A DNA stretch of 64,000 nt from an uncultured Mycoplasmatales bacterium (GCA_910578525.1 CAJTRF010000002.1:1-64000), one strand, 5' to 3'. Shown: positions 47,225 through 57,888, counted from the first letter of the stretch. A program made the numbers and translations. The notes: generated by a model from the sequence alone, not told the origin.

Positions 47225-47638
47225 ATGAGCAGCGATTTAACAAGATTAATAATTTCTACGATTCTTGGTTGAATCGCTTTTTCTTTTGGGATTGCAGGCT
47301 GTATCCCTCAATCAGTTAGAGTATTAAAAACTAAAGACACTCAATCTATATCATTATCAATGTATGTTTTATATTGTATTGGTTGTGTAGTATGAGTTAT
47401 ATGATCTATTGGTTATACATGTGAAGCATTAAGTAATTTAAGTGAAGGTCTATTTGCGCATGATGTTACTAAAACAATTATTTGATTTGCAAATTTACCA
47501 ACATTATTTCTTAATATTATTTGTTTAGGTTTGGCTTCTATCATTTTAACTATTAAATTAATTAATTTAATAGGTAGTAAGAAACTAAAAATATCAGAAA
47601 GAGACTTTGTTGAACAACATTGAAAGAAACATGAGTAA
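47225..47638 (+). CDS. PQ-loop membrane protein 1
   Basis: 137 residues with three or four membrane helices. GCIPQSVRVLKTKDTQSIS is a classic PQ-loop (MtN3/SWEET-like) motif: Pro-Gln followed by a Thr-x-x-Thr/Ser-x-Ser-Ile-Ser turn. SemiSWEET-type proteins of this size move sugars as dimers; other PQ-loop proteins move amino acids. It starts three bases after ftsH and overlaps the next gene by eight bases. Confidence 0.75.
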
Positions 47639-48002
47639 TAGTTGATCTTGAGTATTTTATATAAATATGGTAGCTACAATAATTTGAATTATTGTATTGC
47701 TTCCTCAATTTATAAAGACAGTTACTACAAGAGACACATATTCAATTTCGATTTGAATGTATTTGTTTTATCCAATGTCTAATGTAATGTGGATATCATA
47801 TGAAATATCAATGTTAATATCCGAACAATCATTAAGCATTGTCTTTATGTTAATAAATGATATAGTTGGATTTATGTTGTCTTCTGTCATTTTATCAGTC
47901 AAATTATGGAATGTTTACCATGCCAAAAAAGTTGGAATGACAGAAGTAAGTTACTATAATAAATACATAAAAAATAGAAAGGAAAAACATGAACGCAGCT
48001 AA
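47631..48002 (+). CDS. PQ-loop membrane protein 2
   Basis: 123 residues, three membrane helices. LLPQFIKTVTTRDTYSISIW is the PQ motif. Starts MSNSWSWVFYINM with two TGA Trp codons. Overlaps both neighbours (eight and 14 bases), so the three proteins are probably made together and could form a hetero-oligomer. Confidence 0.75.
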
Positions 48003-48387
48003 TATATTAACTTGATCTGCATTTGCATTCTCATTATTGGGTGCAGCAATTGCTATCTTCTGCTATATGCCTGGAGCACTAAAAACTCTTAAAACAAATG
48101 ATACAAGAGGTATCTCTGAATGAATGTTTGGATTAACATGCTTTGGATGTTTTATTTGAGTAATTTACTCAATCTTAATGCTTGCAAGCTTTGGAGCGTC
48201 TGGTGGAGTTAACAGCGAAAACTGATCAGGATTTGTTGGTGGTTTTGCAACATTGATTTCAAACTTAGGTTTAGGTAGTTTCGGTGGAGTTATCTTATAT
48301 AAAAAGATTAAAAACCTAATGGCTTCTAAAAAAGAAGGTTTAACAGAAGATCAATGATATAAAAAACATTACGAAAACCAAAATTAA
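47989..48387 (+). CDS. PQ-loop membrane protein 3 (PQ changed to PG)
   Basis: 132 residues, starting after AAAGGAA. The motif region is YMPGALKTLKTNDTRGISEW: Gln is replaced by Gly, the rest of the motif matches its two neighbours. Glycine-rich third helix (LISNLGLGSFGGVILY) and a charged tail. A terminator hairpin follows. Confidence 0.7.
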
Positions 48388-48393
48388 GTAAAT

Positions 48394-48424
48394 AAAAAAA
48401 GTAGCAATCAAGCTACTTTTTTTT
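48394..48424. terminator. Bidirectional terminator
   Basis: AAAAAAAGTAGC, six-base loop, GCTACTTTTTTTT. Ends the ftsH/PQ-loop transcript and overlaps the stop of the convergent iron-sulfur enzyme gene. Confidence 0.85.
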
Positions 48425-49729
48425 GTATGCTCCGCTGTTTAATTTACACATTCCATTAACAAGTGATAAATTAAATTTTCTTGAATTCTCTTTAGATAAT
48501 TTCTTAAAGATTCTTAATGTTATATTAATGTCACCTGCAACAATTCCATCAAGTGGCTTTGTGAAATAGCCAACTTTTGCTAAATTAATTAAATTAAATC
48601 CGCCTAGCATTGCTGTGCATATTGCTTGAGTACAACTTAATTTTGCTCCATCGCACATGGTGCAGTTAAATGAATGTAAACAAGATTCCATGATTGATGT
48701 TAATTGTTTTGCATTCATGTTCATTTGATAAGCAACCGCTGATATGACAGCAGTCACTGCTGCAATAACACTACCACACATACATGATAAGTTACCAATA
48801 TTAGATTTAATTTTATAAACTATCAAGTTTGATAACAATAATGATCTTAAAAATTTGATTCTGCTAGTTTTTGCAAATTTATGATAAGTGAACAAAGGAA
48901 TGGATGCTGTTAATCCATGATCTCCTGAACCGCATGAACTCATAACTGGTGGATTAGCTCCGCTCATTCTAGCATCAATGGCTGCAGCAGTATCGATAAT
49001 CATTCGATCATATATAGTTCTTTTTTTACAAGATTTAATATAACTTGCAGTATATGAGTTTTCAATTAAATGCTTTTTTCCGTATTCAGATATATTAACA
49101 TTCATTTTAAATAATTTTTCTAAAAAATCAATGTCAGAAGTTTTACATGTATCAACAAATTCAATGATTTCTTCAACTGATAAGTTATTAATTCATAATT
49201 TTTCAGGATTTTTAACTTCAAGAGATTTCATCTTCTTGCCTTTGTAAACTGTTTTATTATTAACTTTTACATAAGACAAGTTATTGTGGACACCTTCTAT
49301 CAAAGCTTCAATTCTGTCTTGCTTTGTTTCAATGATTGTTTGAACATACACAGGGTCACATTTAACGGGTATTTTAACATAGACCAAACTGTGATCATAT
49401 AAATATTGACCTAATTCTTTTTGTTGTTTAGTAACACTAGAAAACATTTCTAGTTTTCTTGCTGGATCTGCAATTGCTGCTGCAGTTGCTGCAATTTTGT
49501 AAATACCACACACTCCTAAGTTGGGTACACCAACTCTCATAACATTTCTAAAAATATAAGGAGAAACGTTTATGTGAATTCCTTTAACATTTTTAATATC
49601 ATCTTTAACACATTTTGCAGCTGCTGCAACTGAATAACCTATTGATCCAATTTCTGTGCATCCATAAGCTGGAACACATAAATCTTTTACTTGAGTTAAA
49701 ATTTCGTGTTTAGTAATTTTGGTGTGCAT
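48413..49729 (-). CDS. L-cysteine desulfidase / serine dehydratase alpha-like iron-sulfur protein
   Basis: 438 residues of the UPF0597/YhaM-CyuA family, oxygen-sensitive [4Fe-4S] enzymes that turn L-cysteine into pyruvate, sulfide and ammonia (or L-serine into pyruvate). Family motifs: VPAYGCTEIGSIGYS near the N-terminus, MSSCGSGDHGLTASIP, CMCGSV and CTMCDGAKLSC, which supply the conserved cysteines. TGA is Trp at 49193. A CGGAG ribosome binding site precedes ATG 49729. Divergent from the MFS transporter, which might carry its substrate (speculative). Confidence 0.8.
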
Positions 49730-49765
49730 AATAACTCCGTTTTAATAAAATATTCTTTATAAATA

Positions 49766-49771
49766 TATAAT
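49766..49771 (+). promoter_or_regulatory. -10 box of the MFS gene
   Basis: TATAAT 12 bases before the ATG, with no ribosome binding site, giving a leader of about six bases. Confidence 0.4.
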
Positions 49772-49783
49772 AACACTTTAATT

Positions 49784-51181
49784 ATGCAAAATTGACAAAT
49801 AACATCCATATGTGTTAACATAGCGATATTCTTGTTAGTAATATTGCTATCATATATTCTAATTAGAAAATTAAATTTTGAACAAAAAGGATACAAATAT
49901 TTATTTGTTTTATACACTATATTTTGAATTCCTTTAATGCTATTAAGAGCGGTTACTGGTACATTTGAAAATAACGCTTTAAATGATAGTACATATTTAT
50001 GAATTCCATTAGCAGCATATGGGTTTATTGGAATATTTGCTAGAATATTTGCTGATTTATTAGGTTATCGTACTAAGTCAAGAAAAAGTTTTATTTATTT
50101 TGCTGTCATTGTTCAAATAGTAACTTATATACCAATTATTATTTGACCATGCACAACAACAAATGTTATTCAATCATTAGGTGTTGGTGTAGGAGCATCA
50201 GCTATTGGTACATATCAATTATTGTTCAATGAACAATATGGAAAGTCTAGACAATTTTTAACAGTGTCAATTTTATCTATTCCTCCATTATTAGCAGACT
50301 TTATTTCTAGTCCAATTCAATCATTAGTAGTTTCATTTTGTACAAGTCCAAGTGACACAGGAGAAGTTGTTTGAGATAAAAATGTGATGAAATATTTTTG
50401 ATTGATTGGATTAGGGTTTGTTTTCATTTGTTTGATTATGTCTTACTTTGTAAAAGAAGATCGAGGATTATTTCAAAAAGATCTTCAATACAAAGAGAAA
50501 ATTCAAACAAAAAATGAATGAATTTATTATGTATTAATTTGTTTAATTGGTAGTTTAATTGCTTTCATTAAGTTTGCTAACTCTGGTGCAATTGCACAAT
50601 TACATATTCAAAAATTAGCAAAATTTTATGGAGAGCAAAAAGATCTTGTAAAAACATATTATGGTTATTTGTCTGTAATGTTTAGTTTAGGACAATTAGT
50701 AGGTGGTTTATTAACAGGATTAGTCTTGGTAAAAAGAATTGGTAAAATTTATACAGTACTAATAGGATCTATTGTTTGAATAATTTATCATATTTTAGCT
50801 CTATATGTAGTAAATCCATATGGATATTTAGCAGTTCATGTATTAAATGGGTTTGCATACGGTATTATTTACAATTTAATTTTAGGCTTTGTATTAATGA
50901 GAACGTTTAATACTAAAAAGATAACACCAATGGGCGTGTACCAAGCAGTGTTATCTATTGGAATTACTTTTAGTAATTTCTTTACCTCATGATTAAAAAA
51001 AGATGTGTTATTAAGTGATGATAAGACTGCATATTTTAATGCAGCTGACACAATCAACTATATCATTATTGGTGCATTAATTTTTACCTGATTGATATTC
51101 TCATACACATGCTTTATTGAAAAATGAGAATACAAACGTTTATGGTTTAAAAAAGAAGATTTTGTTAAAAAATCTATTTAA
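49784..51181 (+). CDS. MFS-type transporter
   Basis: 465 residues with about twelve hydrophobic helices and a central charged loop (KEDRGLFQKDLQYKEK). LLGYRTKSRKSFIYF after helix 3 fits the MFS loop 2-3 signature loosely. The frame is continuous only with TGA as Trp. Substrate unknown; divergently placed next to the cysteine-desulfidase-like gene. The 3' end overlaps the convergent lipoprotein by eight bases. Confidence 0.7.
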
Positions 51182-51701
51182 CTGTACAAGCTAAATAAAT
51201 TTGAGAAATAAATGATTTTAAACAATCAGGAAGTTTGTTAATGCTTGTGAACATCTTAGATGAATCAATATACACTTTATGTTCTTTAACAACACACGCA
51301 CTAACGCTAGTGCTAGTCACTCAATTTAATTGAGTTTCACCTGCTTTGCTAAATGAGATCTTTGGTGTTGCTTCACTTGCATCATAGTTCACATTACCGA
51401 TTGTGTTATAGTTACTTCCTAATGCATATAGGAATTCTCAAAAACATGAATCATTTGATATTGGTTGAATAGCAGATGGTTCAATTTGACTTGCTGGATA
51501 AACAGATAAGTGTTTCAACGAAACACTCTTAATGTTTGATGCATCAGCATTAGAGTTGATAGTAAAACTACCCTTTGCTACTAATGATGAATATGATTGA
51601 CCGCCATTACCAGCACAACTTGTAGTTGAAATAACTACAGGTGTGATTGCAATAGAAGCTAACACAACTGATGAAATTTTAAATATAGATTTAAGTTTCA
51701 T
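51174..51701 (-). CDS. Lipoprotein, 175 aa
   Basis: Signal peptide with lipobox VISTTSCAGN. The mature part has a Ser/Ala-rich start and two cysteines near the end (SACVVKE, LACTVK). No family recognised. The ATG shares a base with the rpsT stop, so it is translated from the rpsT transcript, a strange pairing of a ribosomal and a surface protein. Confidence 0.75.
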
Positions 51702-51940
51702 TATTTCTTGTTAGCTTTTTTAGCCAATCTAGATTTAATTCTATTAGCTTTATTCTTGTGAATTTTACCTTTTGCACAAGAAGAGTCTAAGCTCTTGTAA
51801 GCTGCACTTAAAGATTTAGCATCTTTAGAGTTACGAGCTTTTTTAATGCTCGTTCTTGTAGCTGAAATGTTGTTTTTATTAACTTTTGTTCTTTTTTCAG
51901 TCTTACGAATGTTTTTTATATTTGCTTTAATATTTGCCAT
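51701..51940 (-). CDS. rpsT: 30S ribosomal protein S20
   Basis: 79 residues, lysine-rich helical protein: MANIKANIKNIRKTEKRTKVN and the C-terminal GKIHKNKANRIKSRLAKK fit the S20 family. A minus-strand TATAAT at 51963-51958 is its promoter. Confidence 0.93.
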   Translation of the reverse strand: MANIKANIKNIRKTEKRTKVNKNNISATRTSIKKARNSKDAKSLSAAYKSLDSSCAKGKIHKNKANRIKSRLAKKANKK

Positions 51941-51957
51941 ATTTAAATAGTATCAAT

Positions 51958-51969
51958 ATTATATATAAT
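51958..51969. promoter_or_regulatory. Back-to-back -10 boxes of rpsT and the next gene
   Basis: ATTATATATAAT is a palindrome that holds a TATAAT on each strand, abutting with no gap. The two genes must share or compete for this site. Confidence 0.5.
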
Positions 51970-51981
51970 AAATATCAATAT

Positions 51982-52656
51982 ATGTCAAACACTTTTCTAA
52001 TAATAATTTTATTAATTGCATTAGCAGTTGGTATTCCTTGATGATTAAAAAAGAAAAAAGAGAAGAATAATGCTGGTATTATTTCTTCACGTCGTGATAA
52101 AGATGAAGTTTGAAAAACAATAAAACAATTTCTTAAGGATGAAAATGATTATGGTAAAGAAATAGTTGATTCATATGTTGCCAAGAGAAATCCGGTAGAT
52201 TATATTAATCCTAATTTACCTTCTTCTGTTAAGAAGAATCTTAAATATGCAAATAAAATTAGAGAAGAACAAGTAAAACAAGCTAATAGAGAGGCTAAGA
52301 AAACAGGAGATAAACCTAAATTTCAAAGACAAAAGGTAAGGGATTTATATGTTGTATGCTTTGTAACAAAAAGTATTAAGACAGGTAAATTAGATGCGCC
52401 AAGAGCGATTGAAGTAGAAGTTGTTAATAATAAAATTTCTAAAAAAGAATGAGATCGTAAAATTTTAATTAATCAAAAATTAGATTATGATACTGAAATG
52501 GAATGAATTGCCCCTATTAGATTTGCTGAAGATCTAAAAACTAAAAAAGCAAATGAAGTTGCTGCAAAAAAAGAAGAAAAGGCAAAACAAAAAAGAATGG
52601 CTCGTGTTAAAAAACAAGAGGCAAAAGTTAAAAAACAAAGAAGCAAAAAAAACTAG
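51982..52656 (+). CDS. Membrane-anchored basic protein, unknown function
   Basis: 224 residues: one N-terminal membrane helix (FLIIILLIALAVGIPWWLKK), then a soluble region with KFQRQKVRDLYVVCFVTKS and AIEVEVVNNKISKKEWDRK, and a lysine-rich coiled tail. It resembles hypothetical proteins common in mollicutes, but I cannot name a role. Leader about six bases; the end overlaps the EzrA-like stop by four bases. Confidence 0.65.
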
Positions 52657-54371
52657 TCGAAAGCAATTCTGTTTATTTCACTAGCTTTTTTAATAATATC
52701 TAGACTTTCTATTAAAATGTTGATTGTTTCTTCAAATCTATTATTAAAATAATATTTTTCAGCGACATTTAAAGCGTTATTAATATCTTCGTTTTCATTA
52801 CGATATTTATTTAGAAAAATAAAAAGTCTTTGAGAATATAGTTTTAGTTCATTATCGAATGTACATGTTTTAATAATATCTATTACATGTTTTTTGATTT
52901 CTTGAATTTCACTAAATACTTTAGTGTAATTTATAAAGTAATTATCATTAATTAATTTTTCAAGATCATCAATTTTATTAATAGATATTCTAATGGCTTT
53001 GATAGTTTCAGTATCGTTTGAATTTAATTTAATTTTTGTTCCTAATAATTGAACAAGAATTAATTTAACAGTAGCGATTTCATCCAATAAACTAATAGAT
53101 GAACGATATTTTTTATAAATTTCATTACTCAATGTTTCTAATTCAGACTTAAAGTTTCTAATTTGATCCAAAGCCTCTTTAATGCTGATAATGAATTTAT
53201 CTTTTTGAATACTGTTGTATGAAGAGTTGTATTGCTTTGTGATTCTTTCATAAGAAATAGCAATAGCTTTTAATTGGAAAGATAAATCATTAACTTTAGA
53301 AATAACAGATTGATCAGATTCATTAAACCTGTCTACTAATACAGAAAATGCATTTTGAATAATTTTAGTTTTTTTACTAATATCTTGAATTTGTTCATTT
53401 AAGAATTTAATATTCTTTTGTACTAAAATGTTTAAACGATCAGTTTGAGAAATAATTTTACTTGCGAATTCAATGTGTTTAATGGCAACTATTGCATAGT
53501 TATTCGCTTCGTTAATGTTAATATTTTTTAATTGTGCTTTAAGATCGCCTAAATTAACATTAGCATTAGCTATTCTTTTATTAATTAAAATGGTATCATC
53601 ATTTGATAATAATGCTGATTTCTCTGAAAGTTGTTTTTTAATTTTTGCAATATAACTTGTCAAATAAGAATCAACTTTGTCAAAAATATATAAATGTTTT
53701 ACAGTCTTGTAAAAAATAGTGATGTATCTATTTAATGAAGTTAATGATTTCATTAATTTATCATTATTAATTTTCAAAACATATTCAGAAACATTTGCTA
53801 AAGATGTTTCGATAGATTCTCTAAAGTTTTTAAAGATTTCATGTTTATAAGTTACTGATAAGTTATGTTCATAAAAGTCAAATAATTCATCAGTAATTAA
53901 TCTATATGATGTTAATAAATTAGCAACATTTTTACTATAAATAGTTGTGTTAGAAATTGTCTTTTTTAATTTTTCAGACATGATTAAACAAAAGTTTAAA
54001 TCTTGGTTAATTTCAGCTTTTAGCATGTTAGCAGATAAAAACGAAAATTCCTCATTCATATCAGTTAGGGTAATAATCTTGTCTTTAACAATATTTAATT
54101 GTTGTTCAAAAAAATCTTTTGATTGATTGACATCAATCATTAGATCTTTTAATATTGGGTTATTTTTAGATAACACTGTCAAATAACTAAAGTTATTAAT
54201 GCTTGAAACGTGGTGAATATCATTGTAAGTATCTTTTATTGAATATTCATTGTTGATTGTTTTTCTCTTAATAAAAAAGAAAATGAAAAAGATTGCGAAA
54301 GCAATAATAAATAGTATTTCAAATACTAATAAAGCTATAAACAAAGGAGAATGTAAAATAGGTGAATTCAT
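52653..54371 (-). CDS. ezrA: EzrA-like septation ring regulator
   Basis: 572 residues: N-terminal membrane helix (FIALLVFEILFIIAFAIFFI) followed by a basic stretch and about 500 residues of heptad-rich helix, the size and layout of EzrA (~560), a spectrin-like FtsZ regulator in Firmicutes. Sequence is very divergent; a generic coiled-coil membrane protein is the alternative. Its ATG shares a base with the NIF3 homologue stop. Confidence 0.6.
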   Translation of the reverse strand: MNSPILHSPLFIALLVFEILFIIAFAIFFIFFFIKRKTINNEYSIKDTYNDIHHVSSINNFSYLTVLSKNNPILKDLMIDVNQSKDFFEQQLNIVKDKIITLTDMNEEFSFLSANMLKAEINQDLNFCLIMSEKLKKTISNTTIYSKNVANLLTSYRLITDELFDFYEHNLSVTYKHEIFKNFRESIETSLANVSEYVLKINNDKLMKSLTSLNRYITIFYKTVKHLYIFDKVDSYLTSYIAKIKKQLSEKSALLSNDDTILINKRIANANVNLGDLKAQLKNININEANNYAIVAIKHIEFASKIISQTDRLNILVQKNIKFLNEQIQDISKKTKIIQNAFSVLVDRFNESDQSVISKVNDLSFQLKAIAISYERITKQYNSSYNSIQKDKFIISIKEALDQIRNFKSELETLSNEIYKKYRSSISLLDEIATVKLILVQLLGTKIKLNSNDTETIKAIRISINKIDDLEKLINDNYFINYTKVFSEIQEIKKHVIDIIKTCTFDNELKLYSQRLFIFLNKYRNENEDINNALNVAEKYYFNNRFEETINILIESLDIIKKASEINRIAFD

Positions 54372-55147
54372 TACTTAATTATTGTTAAATCTAATTTTGA
54401 TGGGTACTCTGTAAAATCAATATCTTTAAATTTATTGTTTAATAAATTGGTTACTACACCAACAAAAATATTTTCAGCATCATGTCCAATATCTAATACA
54501 TTAGCACAATGGGTTTTTGCATATTGTCAGTCATGTCATTTAACATCACCTGTGATAAATAATGTATCTTTATTATTTCCTGATATTGGTTGTTTCAAAA
54601 CACCAAAACCACTGCCTAAACATACAACAATTTTTTTAATTAAATCAGTTTTGTTACCAAAACTAATAGTTCTTGATGTTTTTAATGTTTTAGCAAATAA
54701 TTTTTGAAGTTCATTTAGCGTTGTTGGGTGGTTCAAATTAGCTAATGCATATGTTCCACAAGGAGTTTTTTGAAATTTAATATTTTTAAAAATGTTAAAT
54801 TTCTTTAAAAAAGAAATATTCATCCCGTTAGGGTTGTTATCAAAACAAGTATGTAGTGCAATGCAAGGTGTTTTAGCAGTTTTTAATAAACTAATTAATT
54901 TCTTATCTTTTTTATCTACTGGACGATCTTTAGTAGATTTAGTAAAAATTGGGTGATGAGAAACTATTAAATCATATTGCCCATCAATAGCATTCATCAC
55001 TGTCTCTTCGTTAAGATCTAGACATATAAGGACTCTTTTAATAGGTCTATTAAAATAGACAATCTTTCCAGATTGATCTCATTTTTCTTGGAGTCTTAAT
55101 GGATAGTTTTTAACTAAATAGCTATAAACATCACATGTTTTTGTCAT
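54371..55147 (-). CDS. NIF3-like dinuclear metal protein (GTP cyclohydrolase 1 type 2 homologue)
   Basis: 258 residues. Metal-site motifs of the NIF3/DUF34 family: IVSHHPIF, LHTCFDNNPNGMN, and ITGDVKWHDWQYA followed by LDIGHDAE. The exact reaction of the family is unsettled. TGA is Trp at four or more places. Coupled to the EzrA-like gene by a one-base overlap. Confidence 0.88.
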
Positions 55148-55170
55148 AGTACAATAGTACACTAATTATA
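55147..55170 (-). promoter_or_regulatory. Promoter and start-site hairpin of the NIF3-like gene
   Basis: Minus-strand TATAAT (55170-55165) is followed at once by TAGTGTA, CTAT, TGTACTA (two wobbles), whose last base is the A of the ATG. Same TAGTGTACTA core as at folD. Confidence 0.45.
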
Positions 55171-55198
55171 AAATATATTATTTATTAATTAAAAAAAG

Positions 55199-55224
55199 AA
55201 TACTCAACCACAAGGTTGAGTATT
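55199..55224 (-). terminator. Terminator after tRNA-Trp
   Basis: Perfect 11-base arms (AATACTCAACC and complement) with an ACAA loop and, on the minus strand, a T-run. Confidence 0.85.
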
Positions 55225-55232
55225 AAGTTTAA

Positions 55233-55307
55233 TGGCAGGGGTGGCAGGACTCGAACCCACAACAGACGGTTTTGAAGACCGTAGTTCTACCTTTGAACTA
55301 CACCCCT
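55233..55307 (-). tRNA. trnW: tRNA-Trp (UCA), reads UGA
   Basis: 75 bases including an encoded CCA. Acceptor stem AGGGGTG with CACCCCT, D arm GTTC-AAAGGTA-GAAC, anticodon stem ACGGT/ACCGT with loop CTTCAAA (anticodon TCA), and a T arm with TTCGAGT; discriminator base G. The UCA anticodon reads UGA, and UGG by wobble, matching the TGA-rich frames across the window. Confidence 0.95.
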
Positions 55308-55322
55308 AAAATAAATAAGGAA

Positions 55323-55565
55323 TTATTTATTTAGTAATTTTTTAAATTCTTGAACTAGATCATTAATAGTTTTAATCTTATCTAATTCTTCATCAGGAAC
55401 TCTAACTCCCAATTCTTGTTCTATAGTAACGATGATGTTAAGAGATGTAAAAGAATCTATTCCTAAGTCTTTCAACGGAACATCATACACCTCTGGTGTA
55501 ATGTCGATATTAATCTTTTGTTTTTTAGCTTCTCTAGTAATGATTTCTAAAATATCTTTAGCCAT
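55323..55565 (-). CDS. acpP: Acyl carrier protein
   Basis: 80-residue acidic helical protein. LGIDSFTSLNIIVTIEQEL holds the serine that takes phosphopantetheine; the usual DSL is DSF. No fatty-acid synthesis genes are close, so it may serve acyl transfer with imported fatty acids. Confidence 0.9.
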   Translation of the reverse strand: MAKDILEIITREAKKQKINIDITPEVYDVPLKDLGIDSFTSLNIIVTIEQELGVRVPDEELDKIKTINDLVQEFKKLLNK

Positions 55566-55603
55566 AATATCTTAATTATAAAGATATCACTGATATTTAA
55601 TAT

Positions 55604-56428
55604 TTATTTACGTTTTGGGTTAGTTGTTATTCAAGTGTAATAATCTTCAACTTGAAATCTTAATTGTTCACGATATTTTAGAATCATTTCATCTTCTGGC
55701 ATATAGAACGTTCACATATATGCATAACATGTACAAATATAGATTTGCTCTTTAACATCTTCTGGATTTAATTCATTATCATATGCAATCATTCTAATTT
55801 TGTAATGAGAAAGATTTAATTCTCTAATGTAGTTTATAAAATCTCATCAAGAAGTATTTAATCTCCCTCATTCATAATCAATTAAATTAATTGATTTTTT
55901 ATATCCTAAAACGATGTTGAATGGGTTGATATCATTATGACTCATAACATATGGGCCATGACAATGAATGTTAGTTAATTTTTGATATAAATTCATGTAT
56001 TTTTCGTGTAAATCTTGTTTTTTTGTATATTCAAAATAATCATGAATTGGGATGTTTTTGTTAGGAGTAATAGCATGTAATTTCTCAATTTTTTCAACTA
56101 ATTTGTTGATAAAAACAAGTTTAGAAGCTTGTTTTAAAGGAACGGTTTTTCCTTTAATTCAAACTTTAATTGCATTACCGGTTTTTTCATCAAAATATTT
56201 GTAATCTTTATTACTGATTGTTTTTAAGAATTCTGATTCAACTTTTCGATCTACATTTTTAGTTTGTTTAGAAATTCTTACTTGATATTCATTAAAATCA
56301 CTAGTTTGAAAGTAATATGAATAATTAGTATACCCATTATGAATACGTCTAGTTTTATTGATATCAGTGATAACGTAATGTGTATTTTTTAAGAATAAAT
56401 CAATTGCTTTTTGTTTTAATTCTTTCAT
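55604..56428 (-). CDS. Choline/ethanolamine kinase-like protein (LicA family)
   Basis: 274 residues. MSHNDINPFNIVL (Brenner motif with catalytic Asp and Asn) and NLIDYEWGRLN (metal-binding Asp) mark the choline kinase/APH fold; the N-terminal RRIHNGYTNYSY corresponds to the nucleotide loop. Likely phosphorylates choline for phosphocholine lipids, but aminoglycoside-type or sugar kinases share the motifs. TGA is Trp in several places. Confidence 0.78.
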
Positions 56429-56431
56429 ACA

Positions 56432-57763
56432 TTAATCTGTTTGGTTTTGCACTGCAATGTAACCATCAAGATCCGAAACTCTAGTTGTAGAGATCATACA
56501 TTTTTTATCAAAATGACGAATTATTTGAATAAATTCAGGTAATTCAACAAATTGCATAACACTTACAATGCTATTAACATCTTTGCCTGAATATCCGCCT
56601 TTACATCCTGAAATTGTTAATGGGTGAGTATAGTTATATTTCTTTAATCCACTTCTAATTTTAGTAACTGATTCTTTGCTGCAGAAAATTTCTACACGAA
56701 CCATTTTTTGTCATGGGAACAATCTATCAATTAATGAACCATGACATAGAACTCATACAAAAGAAGCAACTAAGTTAGCAGAAATTAAATATTGTCATCC
56801 AACATATGGATTACCAGTTATTCCATCTTTTACAATACTTGCAAATTCACTACTAGCTCCATAAGCTACACCTGAGAAATAACTACCACATGTAACACCT
56901 AAGAACATTAATACAGTGTTATAAATTATCATAATTGTACCTAATTCTTTATGTTTCTTTTGTGAATAGTAGATAGTTACTATATCTCCACCAGCTGTTG
57001 AACCACCAATCATGAATAAGATTGCAGCTGATAAAGAAGAGAATAGTGAGAATATTACAGCATAAATTAATAAAAGGAAGAATTCAACAATATTTTGATT
57101 AGTAATTGCAGTTCTAATAATGTCATTAGATGCTTTAATATCTGTGATTGTGGTTCAAATTAATATTGCATGCTCACTTCCGCTAAACACTGGGAAAACA
57201 TTTGGTGAAAATGTAATAACTTGAATATTAAAATTTTTCAAGTTTTGATCAATTGTTGTTGTATCGCCAAATAACATAACATTGTGAATATCTGGAATTA
57301 ATGATCACAAAAAACCACAAACTTGCATTGTCACTAAATAAGCTGCTGATAATAAAGCAAATCTTTTTGAAAGTTTTTTGTACGCAAAGATCAATAAAGG
57401 AATATTAACAACTAAATAAAAACCTCAGAACATCAAGTTGTAAATAATTGGTAATACTTTATCAGAAACATTACCAAAAACTTTAATTAATGAGTAAAAC
57501 ATTCTGGCTAATCCTTGAAAAAACGATGTTGTTCCACCAATATACAAACCTGTAACCTCAACTAAAAAGATAGTTGCGACACTCATGATAATACCTGCTA
57601 AAACAGCAATTAAGTATTTTGATCATTCATGTTTTACAGCATAAAAATTAGCAAATTTTACTAAATTTGTATTAAATTTTACTTTAGATGTTGATCTACC
57701 AGTGAAGGTAAAATTTTCGTTCAAAGCACCTTCTTTACATTCACATTTTTTAAATTTTCACAT
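56432..57763 (-). CDS. YitT family membrane protein
   Basis: 443 residues starting MWKFKKCECKEG. Five or six membrane helices (YitT_membrane/DUF161) including GGSTAGGDIVTIYYS, then a soluble C-terminal DUF2179 domain (VEIFCSKESVTKIRSGLKK ... STTRVSDLDGYIAV). The N-terminal extension is longer than usual. Three bases separate its stop from the LicA-like ATG. Function of the family is unknown. Confidence 0.82.
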
Positions 57764-57828
57764 AATAGTTTTATCATAACGAAAATAAAAAAGAAAATTA
57801 AAAAATATTAATATTTTATAAATTTGAG

Positions 57829-57854
57829 TATAATGTATAGACGTATTGTCTATA
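57829..57854 (+). promoter_or_regulatory. rpoB promoter with start-site hairpin
   Basis: TATAAT at 57829-57834, one base, then TATAGAC, GTATT, GTCTATA (57836-57854), a seven-base perfect stem at the expected 5' end of the mRNA. An AGAAAGG ribosome binding site precedes the ATG at 57889. Confidence 0.55.
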
Positions 57855-57888
57855 TTATTATAGATATATATAAATAAGAAAGGTAAAA

